A stretch of 10,956 nucleotides of DNA from a bacterium (GTDB lineage: Bacteria; Bacillota_I; Bacilli_A; RFN20; UBA1709). Made by a program: the position numbers and the translations under genes. The notes under the pieces were generated by a model. It was not told the DNA's origin, did not search any database, and saw only the letters and a list, made by a program, of their open reading frames with translations. The number at the start of each line of letters is the position of its first letter. The stretch's first letter is position 1. The stretch lies in the NCBI GenBank assembly GCA_012511355.1, contig JAAZGG010000070.1, positions 1 through 10,956 on the forward strand, in the 5' to 3' direction. This document shows, in pieces, positions 1 to 7,620 of the stretch.

Positions 1-2
1 CA

Positions 3-1220
3 TTATTTAGCCTCCTCTATAACATCGATCCCTGGTAGGTGCCCATCATTTTCAATCATTTCTAAAGAGGCCCCACCACCCGTTGAAACATGGCTGAAAC
101 GTGAAGAATAACCATATTGCGCCACCGCCGATGCGCTGTCGCCACCACCGATGACTGAAAAGCAATTCTTTAAATTGACAATCGCTTCACAAATACTCTT
201 GGTTCCATTAGCAAACAAAGGGTTTTCAAAAGCACCTAGTGGCCCATTCCAAAAGACAATTTTGGCACCAGTCAACTCTTCCTTATAAAACTCGTTGGTT
301 TTGGGCCCAACGTCAAGGCCCATCATATCAATGGCAACATTTTGATTTTTGCTTACTTCTTCTCTACTTGGTTCGCTTAAACTATCAGCCATAATATAAT
401 CTAGCGGCAAACAAATTCGACCTTTTCCTTCTATTAAACAGCGCTTGGCAAAATCAACTTGGTCTAATTCAACTAAAGACTTTCCAACTTCTTTGCCTAA
501 AGCCTTCATAAAGGTAAAAGCCATGGCCCCACCAATTAAGATCTTATCGGCTTTCTTTAATAAGCCCTCAATGACCTTGATTTTATCAGAAACCTTACTA
601 CCTCCCATAACCGCAATATAAGGGTGTTCTTTAGCTTCAACACATCTACTTAAAGAGGCGATTTCTTTTTCAACCAAATAACCAATAGCTGTTGGTTTAT
701 TTGCCTTCTTACAAGCCATAGGTAAAGAATAGGTTGAAGCATGCGCACGATGGCAACTTCCAAAGGCATCATTGACATAAATATCACATAACGAAGCCCA
801 ATATGTACCTAATTCCTCGGAGTTTTTCTCTTCGCCCACTTCATAGCGTGTGTTCTGCATTAAAAGAACATCACCATCTTTTAAAGCCGTTATAGCTTGC
901 TCTAATTCCGCCCCTCTAGTGGCAGAAACAAAGGTAACTTTTTTCCCTAAAAGTTCACTTAAACGAACAGCTACAACTGCTAAATCATTTTTCTTCATCT
1001 GTTCGGCAGCTTTAATAGGATCACTATGTTTAACCTTCCCAAGATGAGATAAAACAATAACTCGCGCCTGTTTGCTTATTAAATACTTAAGTGTCGGGCA
1101 AGCTTGAACAATTCGATTATCATCACTGATCTTCCCATCCTTTAAAGGCACATTTAAATCTGCGCGAACAAAAACCTTTTTATGTTGAAGCACCAATTGA
1201 TCAACCATTTGTTTGGCCAT
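3..1220 (-). CDS. pgk: Phosphoglycerate kinase
   Basis: This enzyme converts 1,3-bisphosphoglycerate and ADP to 3-phosphoglycerate and ATP in the cytosol, the first ATP-yielding step of glycolysis. The 405-residue length is normal for bacterial Pgk. Visible landmarks are the substrate motif RADLNVP (residues 19-25), SHLG, NTRYEVGEEKN, NDAFGSCHRAHAS, the hinge region GGSKVSDKI, IGGAMAFTFMKA, the nucleotide-side WNGPLGAFE and the C-terminal GGGDSASAV plus STGGGASLE. Nothing essential looks missing. The ATG at 1218-1220 is set by a perfect AGGAGG at 1229-1234, eight bases upstream. It lies 51 bases after gap in the same direction, and a terminator-like hairpin (1235-1256) sits just before its ribosome binding site. 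No separate promoter is evident in that gap, so its transcription probably depends on readthrough from gap. The stop is TAA; only two bases of the window follow it. Confidence 0.98.
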   Translation of the reverse strand: MAKQMVDQLVLQHKKVFVRADLNVPLKDGKISDDNRIVQACPTLKYLISKQARVIVLSHLGKVKHSDPIKAAEQMKKNDLAVVAVRLSELLGKKVTFVSATRGAELEQAITALKDGDVLLMQNTRYEVGEEKNSEELGTYWASLCDIYVNDAFGSCHRAHASTYSLPMACKKANKPTAIGYLVEKEIASLSRCVEAKEHPYIAVMGGSKVSDKIKVIEGLLKKADKILIGGAMAFTFMKALGKEVGKSLVELDQVDFAKRCLIEGKGRICLPLDYIMADSLSEPSREEVSKNQNVAIDMMGLDVGPKTNEFYKEELTGAKIVFWNGPLGAFENPLFANGTKSICEAIVNLKNCFSVIGGGDSASAVAQYGYSSRFSHVSTGGGASLEMIENDGHLPGIDVIEEAK

Positions 1221-1228
1221 AAATATTT

Positions 1229-1234
1229 CCTCCT
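1229..1234 (-). promoter_or_regulatory. pgk ribosome binding site, abutting a T-tract
   Basis: The minus strand reads AGGAGG eight bases before the pgk ATG, a full anti-SD match. It follows directly on the six T residues of the upstream hairpin (1235-1240), so hairpin, U-tract and SD form one continuous element. Confidence 0.9.
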
Positions 1235-1256
1235 AAAAAAGCGCCCTTGCAGGCGC
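1235..1256 (-). terminator. Intrinsic terminator-like hairpin between gap and pgk
   Basis: On the minus strand the arms GCGCC and GGCGC (1252-1256 and 1241-1245) pair perfectly. They close on a U-G pair and a GCAA (GNRA) tetraloop and are followed by TTTTTT at 1235-1240. This is the textbook form of a Rho-independent terminator at the end of gap. Because pgk starts 15 bases later without its own visible promoter, the element is likely a partial terminator or an RNA processing/stabilising hairpin that lets some transcripts enter pgk. The stem has only five GC-rich pairs plus a wobble, so leakiness is plausible but not shown. Confidence 0.75.
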
Positions 1257-1271
1257 CTACTTGTTGTTTAA

Positions 1272-2303
1272 TTATTTAACCCCAAGAACCTTAGCAAAAG
1301 CCCTAGCTAAACGTAAGTACTGACAAGCATAAGAATATTCATTGTCGTACCAGGCTACCACTTTGACAAATTGCTTACCCTCGGGAGTTTGGAATATTTT
1401 TGTTTGAGAGGCATCGTAAAGGGAGCCAGCTTCTAAACCTAAGGTATCACTGCTAACTACTAAATCTTCGGTATAAGCCAAAACATCTTTTAATACGCCT
1501 TCGCTCGCTTCTTTCATCGCCTTGTGAATTTCTTCAACACTGACTTTTTGTTTCAGTTCTAAAGATAAATCAACTAAGGACCCATCAACAACAGGAACTC
1601 TAAGCGCGCCACCTTGGAGTCTTCCTTCTAAACTTGGAATAACCAAATGCAAGGCTTTAGCGGCACCGGTGGAAGTTGGGATAATATTAGCTGCGGCTGC
1701 TCTTCCTCTACGGAAATCTTTTTCTTTAACCATATCAAGGGATGTTTGATCATTGGTATAGGCGTGGACTGTTGTCATATAACCACCAACAACCCCAAAC
1801 TTATCTTCTAAAACTTTCATAACTGGAGCTAAGCAGTTGGTTGTACAACTGGCTCCCGAAATCACCAACATGTCTTTTGTTAACTTATCATGGTTCACAC
1901 CATAGACAAAGGGTGGGGTCCCGGCATCTGATGGTGCACTGATAACTACACCTTTGGCTCCACCAACTTCAATATGGACCTTAGCATCGGTTAAGCCTTT
2001 AAAACGGCCAGTGCATTCTAAAACAAGATCAACGCCATAATCTTTCCAATTTAATAACTTGGGTTCTTTTTGTCCTAAGATGGGAATTTTCTTACCATCA
2101 AAAATTAAATTGTTATCTTGAGTTTTAATCTCGTGTCCTTTGAAAACGCGATGCGTCGTATCATACTTTAGAAGATAAGCTAGGTTTTCAGCGCTTGCTA
2201 AGTCATTGATCGCCACAACCTCAAAGTCTTTCTCTTCAACTATGCGACGGAAGGCTAACCGTCCAATCCGTCCAAAACCATTAATCGCTACTTTTATTGT
2301 CAT
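1272..2303 (-). CDS. gap: Glyceraldehyde-3-phosphate dehydrogenase, phosphorylating, type I
   Basis: It oxidises glyceraldehyde-3-phosphate to 1,3-bisphosphoglycerate with NAD+ and phosphate, feeding Pgk encoded just downstream. The 343-residue protein starts with the Rossmann motif INGFGRIGR (residues 7-15). It carries Asp34 after the second strand (AIND), which usually favours NAD+ over NADP+, then the active-site ASCTTNCLAP with nucleophile Cys153, the catalytic His180 in TTVHAYTNDQ, and IPTSTGAAKA. The C-terminus has WYDNEYSYA. Start choice: an in-frame TTG at 2325-2327 would add eight residues (MPNKEEKN). However, the SD AAAGAGGA (2311-2318) lies inside that extension, eight bases before the ATG at 2301-2303, and the predicted transcript starts only about ten bases before the TTG. 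The ATG is therefore preferred, and it puts the protein start at the usual family position. The stop is TAA. It has its own promoter and is followed by the hairpin before pgk. Confidence 0.97.
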   Translation of the reverse strand: MTIKVAINGFGRIGRLAFRRIVEEKDFEVVAINDLASAENLAYLLKYDTTHRVFKGHEIKTQDNNLIFDGKKIPILGQKEPKLLNWKDYGVDLVLECTGRFKGLTDAKVHIEVGGAKGVVISAPSDAGTPPFVYGVNHDKLTKDMLVISGASCTTNCLAPVMKVLEDKFGVVGGYMTTVHAYTNDQTSLDMVKEKDFRRGRAAAANIIPTSTGAAKALHLVIPSLEGRLQGGALRVPVVDGSLVDLSLELKQKVSVEEIHKAMKEASEGVLKDVLAYTEDLVVSSDTLGLEAGSLYDASQTKIFQTPEGKQFVKVVAWYDNEYSYACQYLRLARAFAKVLGVK

Positions 2304-2310
2304 ATTTTTT

Positions 2311-2318
2311 TCCTCTTT
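2311..2318 (-). promoter_or_regulatory. gap ribosome binding site that fixes the start codon
   Basis: The minus strand reads AAAGAGGA, spaced seven to eight bases from the ATG at 2301-2303. It falls inside the reading-frame extension that an upstream TTG would create, so it supports the shorter protein. Confidence 0.8.
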
Positions 2319-2342
2319 ATTTGGCAATGCCTAATCATTTTC

Positions 2343-2371
2343 ATTATAGGAGCAGTGGCTTTAAAAAGCAA
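2343..2371 (-). promoter_or_regulatory. Sigma-A-type promoter for gap(-pgk)
   Basis: The minus strand has TTGCTT (2366-2371), a spacer of exactly 17 bases, then a consensus TATAAT (2343-2348). Transcription should begin near 2336, giving a leader of about 33 bases to the gap ATG. It lies just after the terminator of the GNAT gene, so gap and pgk form a unit separate from the gat operon. No extra operator-like inverted repeat is visible around it. Confidence 0.85.
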
Positions 2372-2380
2372 TATTAGTAA

Positions 2381-2407
2381 AAGAAAAAATAGGGTTTTAC
2401 CCTATTT
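2381..2407 (-). terminator. Rho-independent terminator of the gat-popT-GNAT operon
   Basis: A perfect 9-bp stem is formed by 2399-2407 and 2387-2395 with a three-base loop. On the minus strand it is followed by TTTCTT. The stop codon (TAG) of the GNAT gene at 2402-2404 lies inside the first arm, so the hairpin overlaps the end of the coding region. The stem has only three G-C pairs, but together with the T-rich tail it fits an operon end directly upstream of the gap promoter. Confidence 0.8.
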
Positions 2408-3532
2408 ATCACTAATTTTTTTAATATAACATCTTCTTCTTTTGAAAGTCTGCGGTTGCATATACTTCAATTGAGCCTGAACATCGTGATTGAGTTCTAA
2501 TTGAGGACCTGTTTCGGCAAACTCAATATTATGACGGATTGAATTGGTAAGTATGTAGTCAATCAAAATGGCATTTACGCCTTTTTTCTGATAATCAGGA
2601 TGAACCGCTACCAATAAAGTCTCTAATGATTTGCTCTTCTTTAGAGATCTTAAAACCCGCGCCCAACCGGTCGGGAACAAACGCCCTCGGGTCTTTTTTA
2701 AAGCCTCACCCATTGACATGGCTAATACACCAAAGGCAATAAGATTCTCTTCTTCATCCATGACAAAGCAAACAAAATCAGGATTAATTAAAGGACTGAA
2801 TTTTTTGGCATACATGTTGATCTGCTCTTCAGTTAACTCAATGGTGCTATAAAGTTTGCTATAACAAATATTAACTAGATTAAAGAATTTTTTGACATAA
2901 CTAGGATACTCTGACTGCTTATTGAGCTTAGCAATATGGAGATTATTATGCTTTAAAGAAAATTCAGCAACACGACGATATTGATCCTGAACCTCTTCCG
3001 CATCCTTAACATATAACTTGTCTTCTACCCAATCAACATCCTTAACATAACCTAATTTGACTAGGTGATCATTGTAATAAGGATAATTATAGTAGGTAAA
3101 AAATAGACTCCGCTCCTCAAAGCCTTCAACTAACATCCCTTCACGATCTAAATCCGTGAAACCCAAGGGACCATGGACTTCATTGCAGCCCTTCTCAAGA
3201 GCATAATCTTCAACTGCCTTAAACAAGGCCTTAGAAACCTCAAAATCATCAATAAAATCCACTTGGGAGAAGCGCATGCGTTTGGTATTACATTTTTCAT
3301 TGGAAGCATGCGAAAGAATAGCCCCAATACGGCCAACACATTCGCCATCTTTATAGGCTAAAAAGGCCTTACGTTCACAGTAGGCTAGAGCTGGATTTTT
3401 AGGACCCCAATCAGCTAAATCATCGCCATAAAAACTAGGTACGAATTGTGGAACATCTTGATACATGATGTTAGCAAAGTCCACAAAACGCTTACGCTCT
3501 TTTCGAGTTTTTACTTCTTTAATTTCAACCAT
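2402..3532 (-). CDS. GNAT-type acetyltransferase-like protein, two-part (YghO-like)
   Basis: The 376-residue soluble protein has no signal peptide or membrane segment. The first half contains a GNAT-like strand pattern (RKAFLAYKDGECVGRIGAIL, about residues 54-73) and a strongly worded motif HGPLGFTDLDREGMLVEGF at 120-138, followed by an aromatic stretch FFTYYNYPYY (144-153). The second half has a GNAT motif-A-like segment, AVHPDYQKKGVNAILIDYI, and then an ELNHDV stretch. This pattern resembles a conserved bacterial family of about 370-390 residues, annotated as N-acetyltransferase and including E. coli YghO; that link is from memory, not a search. Substrate and even acetyltransferase activity are unknown. 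The ATG is served by AAAAGGA about eight bases upstream. It follows the DUF368 gene by 13 bases as the last gene of the gat operon and ends within the terminator stem. Confidence 0.8.
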   Translation of the reverse strand: MVEIKEVKTRKERKRFVDFANIMYQDVPQFVPSFYGDDLADWGPKNPALAYCERKAFLAYKDGECVGRIGAILSHASNEKCNTKRMRFSQVDFIDDFEVSKALFKAVEDYALEKGCNEVHGPLGFTDLDREGMLVEGFEERSLFFTYYNYPYYNDHLVKLGYVKDVDWVEDKLYVKDAEEVQDQYRRVAEFSLKHNNLHIAKLNKQSEYPSYVKKFFNLVNICYSKLYSTIELTEEQINMYAKKFSPLINPDFVCFVMDEEENLIAFGVLAMSMGEALKKTRGRLFPTGWARVLRSLKKSKSLETLLVAVHPDYQKKGVNAILIDYILTNSIRHNIEFAETGPQLELNHDVQAQLKYMQPQTFKRRRCYIKKISDK

Positions 3533-3545
3533 AACTTATTTCCTT

Positions 3546-4370
3546 TTAATCTTCCTTGTGTGGAATTTTATTCATCAAAAAGTAACCGCCTATTAAACCG
3601 AAAGCAAACAAAAGTAGAGCCCATAGCCACTCAATACCTTGTGGTGCTTCCTTGAAAAGCACAAAAACTGAGGCTATAACAAAACCTATAATAACACAAT
3701 AAACAATTTCTGGAAACTTTTTTAAACAATAATTAACGATTTTTGCTAGCATTAGCGCGCCAATTAACACCGTTAAAACAAGCGGAAGTAAGAATAGGAC
3801 ATCTAAATTAGCAATGGCTTTTGTCACTTCTTCATAAAGACCATAAACATATAAAACATGGAAAGTGCTAATCCCTGGTAAAACAATAGAAACACAAACA
3901 CTAAAACCAACGATGATTAAAAAGAGAACATCAATAAACTTTATTTCCGCTCCACTGAGCACAGAAGTGTTCCCTTCTGGTAAAAAAGTGATACCAATAA
4001 CAATGCCGGTGCCAATAAGAATAGCGAGAATATGTTTCCAATTGAAATGTTTTATTTTAGCCTGACGAGCAACTACTGGTAACCCGGCGAGAATTAAACC
4101 CGCAAACAAGAAAACAATAATTACCGCATGTTGCTCTAAAATTGCTCCCATTAAATTAGAGGATATAAAGAAACCAGGTAAAGTTCCCAAGATAAAAGAT
4201 AGCAAAAAAAGGAAATTTCTTTTGAAATCTTTAAAAATATTACTGGCTGCTTCAACTAGGGAGGTATAGATTCCCAAAATAACCGCTATCGTTCCACCAC
4301 TTAAACCTGGAACAATCATCAAAGTCCCAATGATGAAGCCCTTAAAAAAAGCAAGAAGGTACCGTTTCAT
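3546..4370 (-). CDS. DUF368 membrane protein, probable undecaprenyl-phosphate translocase (PopT-type)
   Basis: This 274-residue, highly hydrophobic protein has about eight membrane-spanning stretches. It shows the two related family signatures VPGLSGGTIAVILGIY (residues about 20-35) and LPGISTFHVLYVYGLY in the second half, arranged as an internal repeat typical of DUF368. DUF368 proteins were recently shown in other bacteria to return undecaprenyl phosphate, the lipid carrier of peptidoglycan and teichoic acid precursors, across the membrane (PopT). The role here is inferred from that family. In the second repeat the usual PGISGS-like wording reads PGISTF. The ATG follows TAGGAG (overlapping the end of gatB), and the gene is 13 bases from both gatB and the GNAT gene, so it is co-transcribed with gatCAB. 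It ends in a charged tail, HKED. No signal peptide cleavage site is apparent. Confidence 0.85.
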   Translation of the reverse strand: MKRYLLAFFKGFIIGTLMIVPGLSGGTIAVILGIYTSLVEAASNIFKDFKRNFLFLLSFILGTLPGFFISSNLMGAILEQHAVIIVFLFAGLILAGLPVVARQAKIKHFNWKHILAILIGTGIVIGITFLPEGNTSVLSGAEIKFIDVLFLIIVGFSVCVSIVLPGISTFHVLYVYGLYEEVTKAIANLDVLFLLPLVLTVLIGALMLAKIVNYCLKKFPEIVYCVIIGFVIASVFVLFKEAPQGIEWLWALLLFAFGLIGGYFLMNKIPHKED

Positions 4371-4383
4371 TTATTTGCTCCTA

Positions 4384-5808
4384 TTACTTTTCAATTTCTT
4401 CCTTTAGCAATTGACTAACTAGGGCTGGATTAGCTTTTCCTTGGGACAATTTTAAAACTTGTCCAACTAGGAAGCCCAAGATATTTGTGCGTCCATTTTT
4501 ATAAGTTTCAATGGCTTGGGGATTTTTTTCTAAAACTTCCTTGACCCAGGCCAAAATTTGTTTATCATCACTAATCTGAACCATGTTTTTCTCTTTGGCT
4601 AACAATTCAGGATCCTTACCTGTCAAAACTAAATCCTCAAAAAGTTCTTTAGCCTGTTTAGAAGAGACCTTGCCAACATCTAACATTTTAATTAACTGAC
4701 CAAGTTGAGCAGGACCAAATTTTAAACTTCCTAAATCACTGGTTCCCAGCTTATTTAAAACCGCTTGTACTGAACTAATCATCCAGTTAGCTGCTAACTT
4801 TGGTTGCTGACAAACAACTACAACCTCTTCAAAGAAATCCGAAAAATCTTTGTCAACAACTAAGACTTCGGCATCATAATCATTTAAACCCATTTGACGG
4901 TATCTTTCCTTGCGAGCATCCGGTAATTCAGGAAGATTATCTTTTATTTTTTTAATCCAATCAGCTGAAAGATGAATGGGGACAATATTGGGCTCGGTAA
5001 AATATTTATAATCTACTGCCGAGGTTTTTTTACGCATTAAAACCGTCTGTTTACTAGTTTCATCAAAACGTCTGGTCTCAGGACTAATTTTCCCACCACT
5101 TAATAAAATTTGTTTTTGTCTTTCAACTTCATAATCAACCGCTCTGCGAACATTGGCGATGGAGTTAAGGTTTTTTATCTCGGTTTTGACTCCAAACTTT
5201 TTGCTACCTTCTGGGCGCAATGAAACATTAACGTCACAACGCATTGAGCCCTCTTCCATTTTGACATCACTAACACCTGTATAAAGAAGAATTGAACGCA
5301 GTTTTTCTACATAAGCAGCCGCCTCTTCCCCGCTCCTGATATCTGGGTGACTGACAATTTCAATTAAAGGAACACCACAACGATTATAATCAATTAAAGT
5401 ATAGTCATTAAAATGCAGTTGCTTGGCGGTGTCTTCTTCCATATGTAGTCTTTCAATTCTGATTGTTTTTTTCTGGCCACCAATTGTAATTTCTAAGCTA
5501 CCATCACGACCTATTGGTCTTTGTTGTTGAGTAATTTGATAACCCTTTGGTAAATCGGAATAAAAGTAGTTCTTGCGATCAAAAATTAAAGTATCATCAA
5601 TTGTTAGACCTAAGGCTGTTGAAGCCATGATGGCGTATTCTACTGCTTTTTTATTAACCGTTGGTAAAGTACCAGGAAAGGCCATATCAACTGGTGAAAC
5701 CTGGGTATTTGGTTGGGCGGCAAAAGAATTGGGCGCTGATGAAAACATTTTGGTTTTGGTTTTCAATTCACAGTGTATCTCAATACCGATTATTGTTTCA
5801 TAATTCAT
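4384..5808 (-). CDS. gatB: Asp/Glu-tRNA(Asn/Gln) amidotransferase subunit B
   Basis: GatB binds misacylated Glu-tRNA(Gln) or Asp-tRNA(Asn), phosphorylates the acyl group with ATP and receives ammonia from GatA to give the amidated tRNA. The 474 residues match the normal family length of about 475. Visible family motifs are IGIEIHCELKTKTKMFS at the N-terminus, MAFPGTLPTVNKKAVEYAI, FDRKNYFYSDLPKGYQI, ERLHMEEDTAK, DYNRCGVPLIEIVS, the MEEGSMRCDVNVS block and YFTEPNI. A C-terminal helical YqeY/tail domain runs to the end and is complete. The start ATG (5806-5808) overlaps the gatA TAA stop by one base (TAATG), implying translational coupling; GGTGGAGAG upstream serves as SD. The stop is TAA, 13 bases before the DUF368 gene. 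Confidence 0.98.
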   Translation of the reverse strand: MNYETIIGIEIHCELKTKTKMFSSAPNSFAAQPNTQVSPVDMAFPGTLPTVNKKAVEYAIMASTALGLTIDDTLIFDRKNYFYSDLPKGYQITQQQRPIGRDGSLEITIGGQKKTIRIERLHMEEDTAKQLHFNDYTLIDYNRCGVPLIEIVSHPDIRSGEEAAAYVEKLRSILLYTGVSDVKMEEGSMRCDVNVSLRPEGSKKFGVKTEIKNLNSIANVRRAVDYEVERQKQILLSGGKISPETRRFDETSKQTVLMRKKTSAVDYKYFTEPNIVPIHLSADWIKKIKDNLPELPDARKERYRQMGLNDYDAEVLVVDKDFSDFFEEVVVVCQQPKLAANWMISSVQAVLNKLGTSDLGSLKFGPAQLGQLIKMLDVGKVSSKQAKELFEDLVLTGKDPELLAKEKNMVQISDDKQILAWVKEVLEKNPQAIETYKNGRTNILGFLVGQVLKLSQGKANPALVSQLLKEEIEK

Positions 5809-7271
5809 TACTCTCCACCTCTTTTAGCGATTTGACCTTTATAACGTGCTAATAAGGTTTCAATTCCTAAACTGATATTAAGCACTTCTTGTTCCTCAAA
5901 GGCTTTTCCCATAATATTGACTCCTACTGGTAAGCCATCAACAAAACCAGAAGGTAAAGTTAAACTAGGAAGTCCCGCAAAATTACCGATAGCTAAATGA
6001 TTTTCGCCAATTAGATAAGCCACCGATAACTTTTCATCATTCTTTTCGGTAAATTTAGGAGCAATAGAGCCAGTAGCCGGCAAAAAAATCGCTTCACATT
6101 TAGCCAAAATTCTTTGAACTTCATTGACAATTAAACGCCTGATTTTTTGAGCTCTTAACAATAATTCTTTTTGATTCTCCTTGGCCAAACAATAACCCCC
6201 AAATACGAAACGCCGCTTTACTAATTCACTAAAGCCGACTGTCCTTGTTTTGATAATACTATCTAAAAAATCCGTACCTTTTTCTCTTGGGCCAAACTTT
6301 ATACCATCAAGATTGGCGTTATTTGAAGTAGCCTCTGAACTAGAAATAACCATATAAATAGGATAAATAGCCTTTAATAAACGCATGTCAATATCTTCTT
6401 CAATAATTTCAACACCCGCTTCTTTTAATTTTAACAAAACTTGCTCAAAATTAGTCCGAACCAAGGGGTTGCCTAAAGATTCGTTGATAGACTTAATAAT
6501 TGCTAACTTTTTTCCTTTTAATTCGGGATTGAGTTTTTCAACATATTGTTCTACTGGTTTAATTGAACAAGTCATATCTTTAGGATCCTTACCCGCCAAA
6601 TTTTCTAAAAGATAAGCGGCATCCTTTACTGTGCGCGTAAAATAAGCAACATGATCTAATGAGGTTGCAAAGGGGAAAAGGCCGAAGCGACTAATACGCC
6701 CCCAACTGGGTTTAAAGCCCACACAACCACAATATGCCGCTGGTTTTCTAACAGAATCGCCTGTATCGCTACCAATTGCGAAAGGAACAATCCCAGCACT
6801 AACAGCCGCAGCGCTACCAGCACTGCTACCACCAGATATCCGCTCTATAGCCCAAGGATTTTTAACAACTCCTGTGTTGCCATTTGTTCCTGTTCCCCCC
6901 AAGCCCAATTCATCCAAAACAGTTTTACCAATAGAAACCGCACCCGCCTCTTTGAGTTTCTTTACTACTGTAGCATCATAAACGGGATAGTAATCTTTTA
7001 AAATATTAGAAGAACCTGTGCTCAATTCTCCTTTAACTGAATAATTATCTTTCATGGCATAAGGAATACCAAAAAGGGGATTAGTAATTTCCTTGCCATC
7101 TAAATTTTGGGCTTCCTTAAGCGCTTGAATACGAAAACTAACAAAGGCATTTAAATCTTTTTGATATTTCTGTGCTCGGTCATAGGCTTCGCTTACTAAT
7201 TCTGATGGTAAGACTTGTTTAGCTACTAAGGCTTTATGTATCTCTTCTATTGACAAGTCTAGATAACTCAT
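5808..7271 (-). CDS. gatA: Asp/Glu-tRNA(Asn/Gln) amidotransferase subunit A (amidase family)
   Basis: GatA is the glutaminase of the GatCAB complex: it hydrolyses glutamine and channels ammonia to GatB. At 487 residues it is full length. The amidase Ser-cisSer-Lys triad is visible as Lys74 (YAMKDNY), Ser149 (SGGSSAGS) and nucleophile Ser173 (GSDTGDSVRKP), with spacings matching S. aureus GatA. The residue just before the nucleophile is Asp rather than the common Gly (TGDS for TGGS), Lys replaces the usual Gln in RQP, and the region at 120-128 reads DELGLGGTG instead of DEFAMGSS. I recall these variants from Mycoplasma-type GatA. The ATG (7269-7271) lies one base after the gatC TAG, with GGTGGTGGG as SD inside gatC. 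The TAA stop overlaps the gatB start. Confidence 0.98.
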   Translation of the reverse strand: MSYLDLSIEEIHKALVAKQVLPSELVSEAYDRAQKYQKDLNAFVSFRIQALKEAQNLDGKEITNPLFGIPYAMKDNYSVKGELSTGSSNILKDYYPVYDATVVKKLKEAGAVSIGKTVLDELGLGGTGTNGNTGVVKNPWAIERISGGSSAGSAAAVSAGIVPFAIGSDTGDSVRKPAAYCGCVGFKPSWGRISRFGLFPFATSLDHVAYFTRTVKDAAYLLENLAGKDPKDMTCSIKPVEQYVEKLNPELKGKKLAIIKSINESLGNPLVRTNFEQVLLKLKEAGVEIIEEDIDMRLLKAIYPIYMVISSSEATSNNANLDGIKFGPREKGTDFLDSIIKTRTVGFSELVKRRFVFGGYCLAKENQKELLLRAQKIRRLIVNEVQRILAKCEAIFLPATGSIAPKFTEKNDEKLSVAYLIGENHLAIGNFAGLPSLTLPSGFVDGLPVGVNIMGKAFEEQEVLNISLGIETLLARYKGQIAKRGGE

Positions 7272-7272
7272 T

Positions 7273-7566
7273 CTAGCCCACCACCTTTTGGACCTTAACC
7301 ATGTCCATCATGCTTTCCTTGGCGTTTTTCAAAACCTCGTCAACACTTAAACATTTCTCAACCTCATCTTCACGTAGTCCACAGTTTTCATTCTCAATAG
7401 GAAAAACCAAGGGTTCAACTTGATCAAGATTTTCAATCGCTCCCAATAATTTCATCTGTTCTAAAATAAGTGTAAATTCTTGTTGTAAAGTTAAATATTG
7501 CTCTTCACTCATGGTAAAAAGGAGACTTTTTGTTATTTTCTTTAATTCTTCAATGGTTAGCACCAT
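7273..7566 (-). CDS. gatC: Asp/Glu-tRNA(Asn/Gln) amidotransferase subunit C
   Basis: GatC is the small subunit that wraps the GatA-GatB interface and stabilises the complex. The 97-residue protein matches the family size. It shows the N-terminal helix pair (TIEELKKITKSLLFTMSEEQYLTLQQEF, read as two segments), the EP motif (DQVEPLVFP) and the hallmark LREDEV at about residues 69-74, followed by a C-terminal helix. The N-terminal part is divergent from well-known GatC proteins: the usual LARL/LEL core reads SLLFTMS. The ATG is preceded by AAGGAG (7575-7580) at eight bases. It is the first gene of the operon gatC-gatA-gatB-DUF368-GNAT; the stop is TAG. Confidence 0.95.
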   Translation of the reverse strand: MVLTIEELKKITKSLLFTMSEEQYLTLQQEFTLILEQMKLLGAIENLDQVEPLVFPIENENCGLREDEVEKCLSVDEVLKNAKESMMDMVKVQKVVG

Positions 7567-7590
7567 TACATCAACTCCTTAATCTTTTCT

Positions 7591-7620
7591 ATTTTACCAC
7601 TTTAACCTTGCAGGCTTCAA
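7591..7620 (-). promoter_or_regulatory. Candidate promoter for the gatCAB operon
   Basis: The minus strand has TTGAAG (7615-7620), an 18-base spacer and TAAAAT (7591-7596), placing the transcript start about 20 bases before the gatC ATG. The match is reasonable but not perfect. An alternative upstream candidate is a consensus TTGACA at 7658-7663 with a weaker TAAAAA (7637-7642) after only 15 bases. If that one is used, the leader would contain the hairpin at 7604-7637. Confidence 0.5.

Noticed and set aside
1245..1254. Ten-base word CCTTGCAGGC shared with 7606-7615
   Set aside because: One short match between two hairpin regions with different surroundings is consistent with chance.
1700..1770. 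Possible shift in Gap cofactor preference from the loop LDMVKEKD, which lacks the Pro found in B. subtilis GapA
   Set aside because: This loop varies among Bacillota Gap proteins and Asp34 is kept, so NAD+ use remains the simplest reading.
2304..2327. N-terminal extension of gap from a TTG codon (MPNKEEKN)
   Set aside because: The SD lies inside the extension, the TTG is about ten bases from the predicted transcript start, and the family begins at the ATG.
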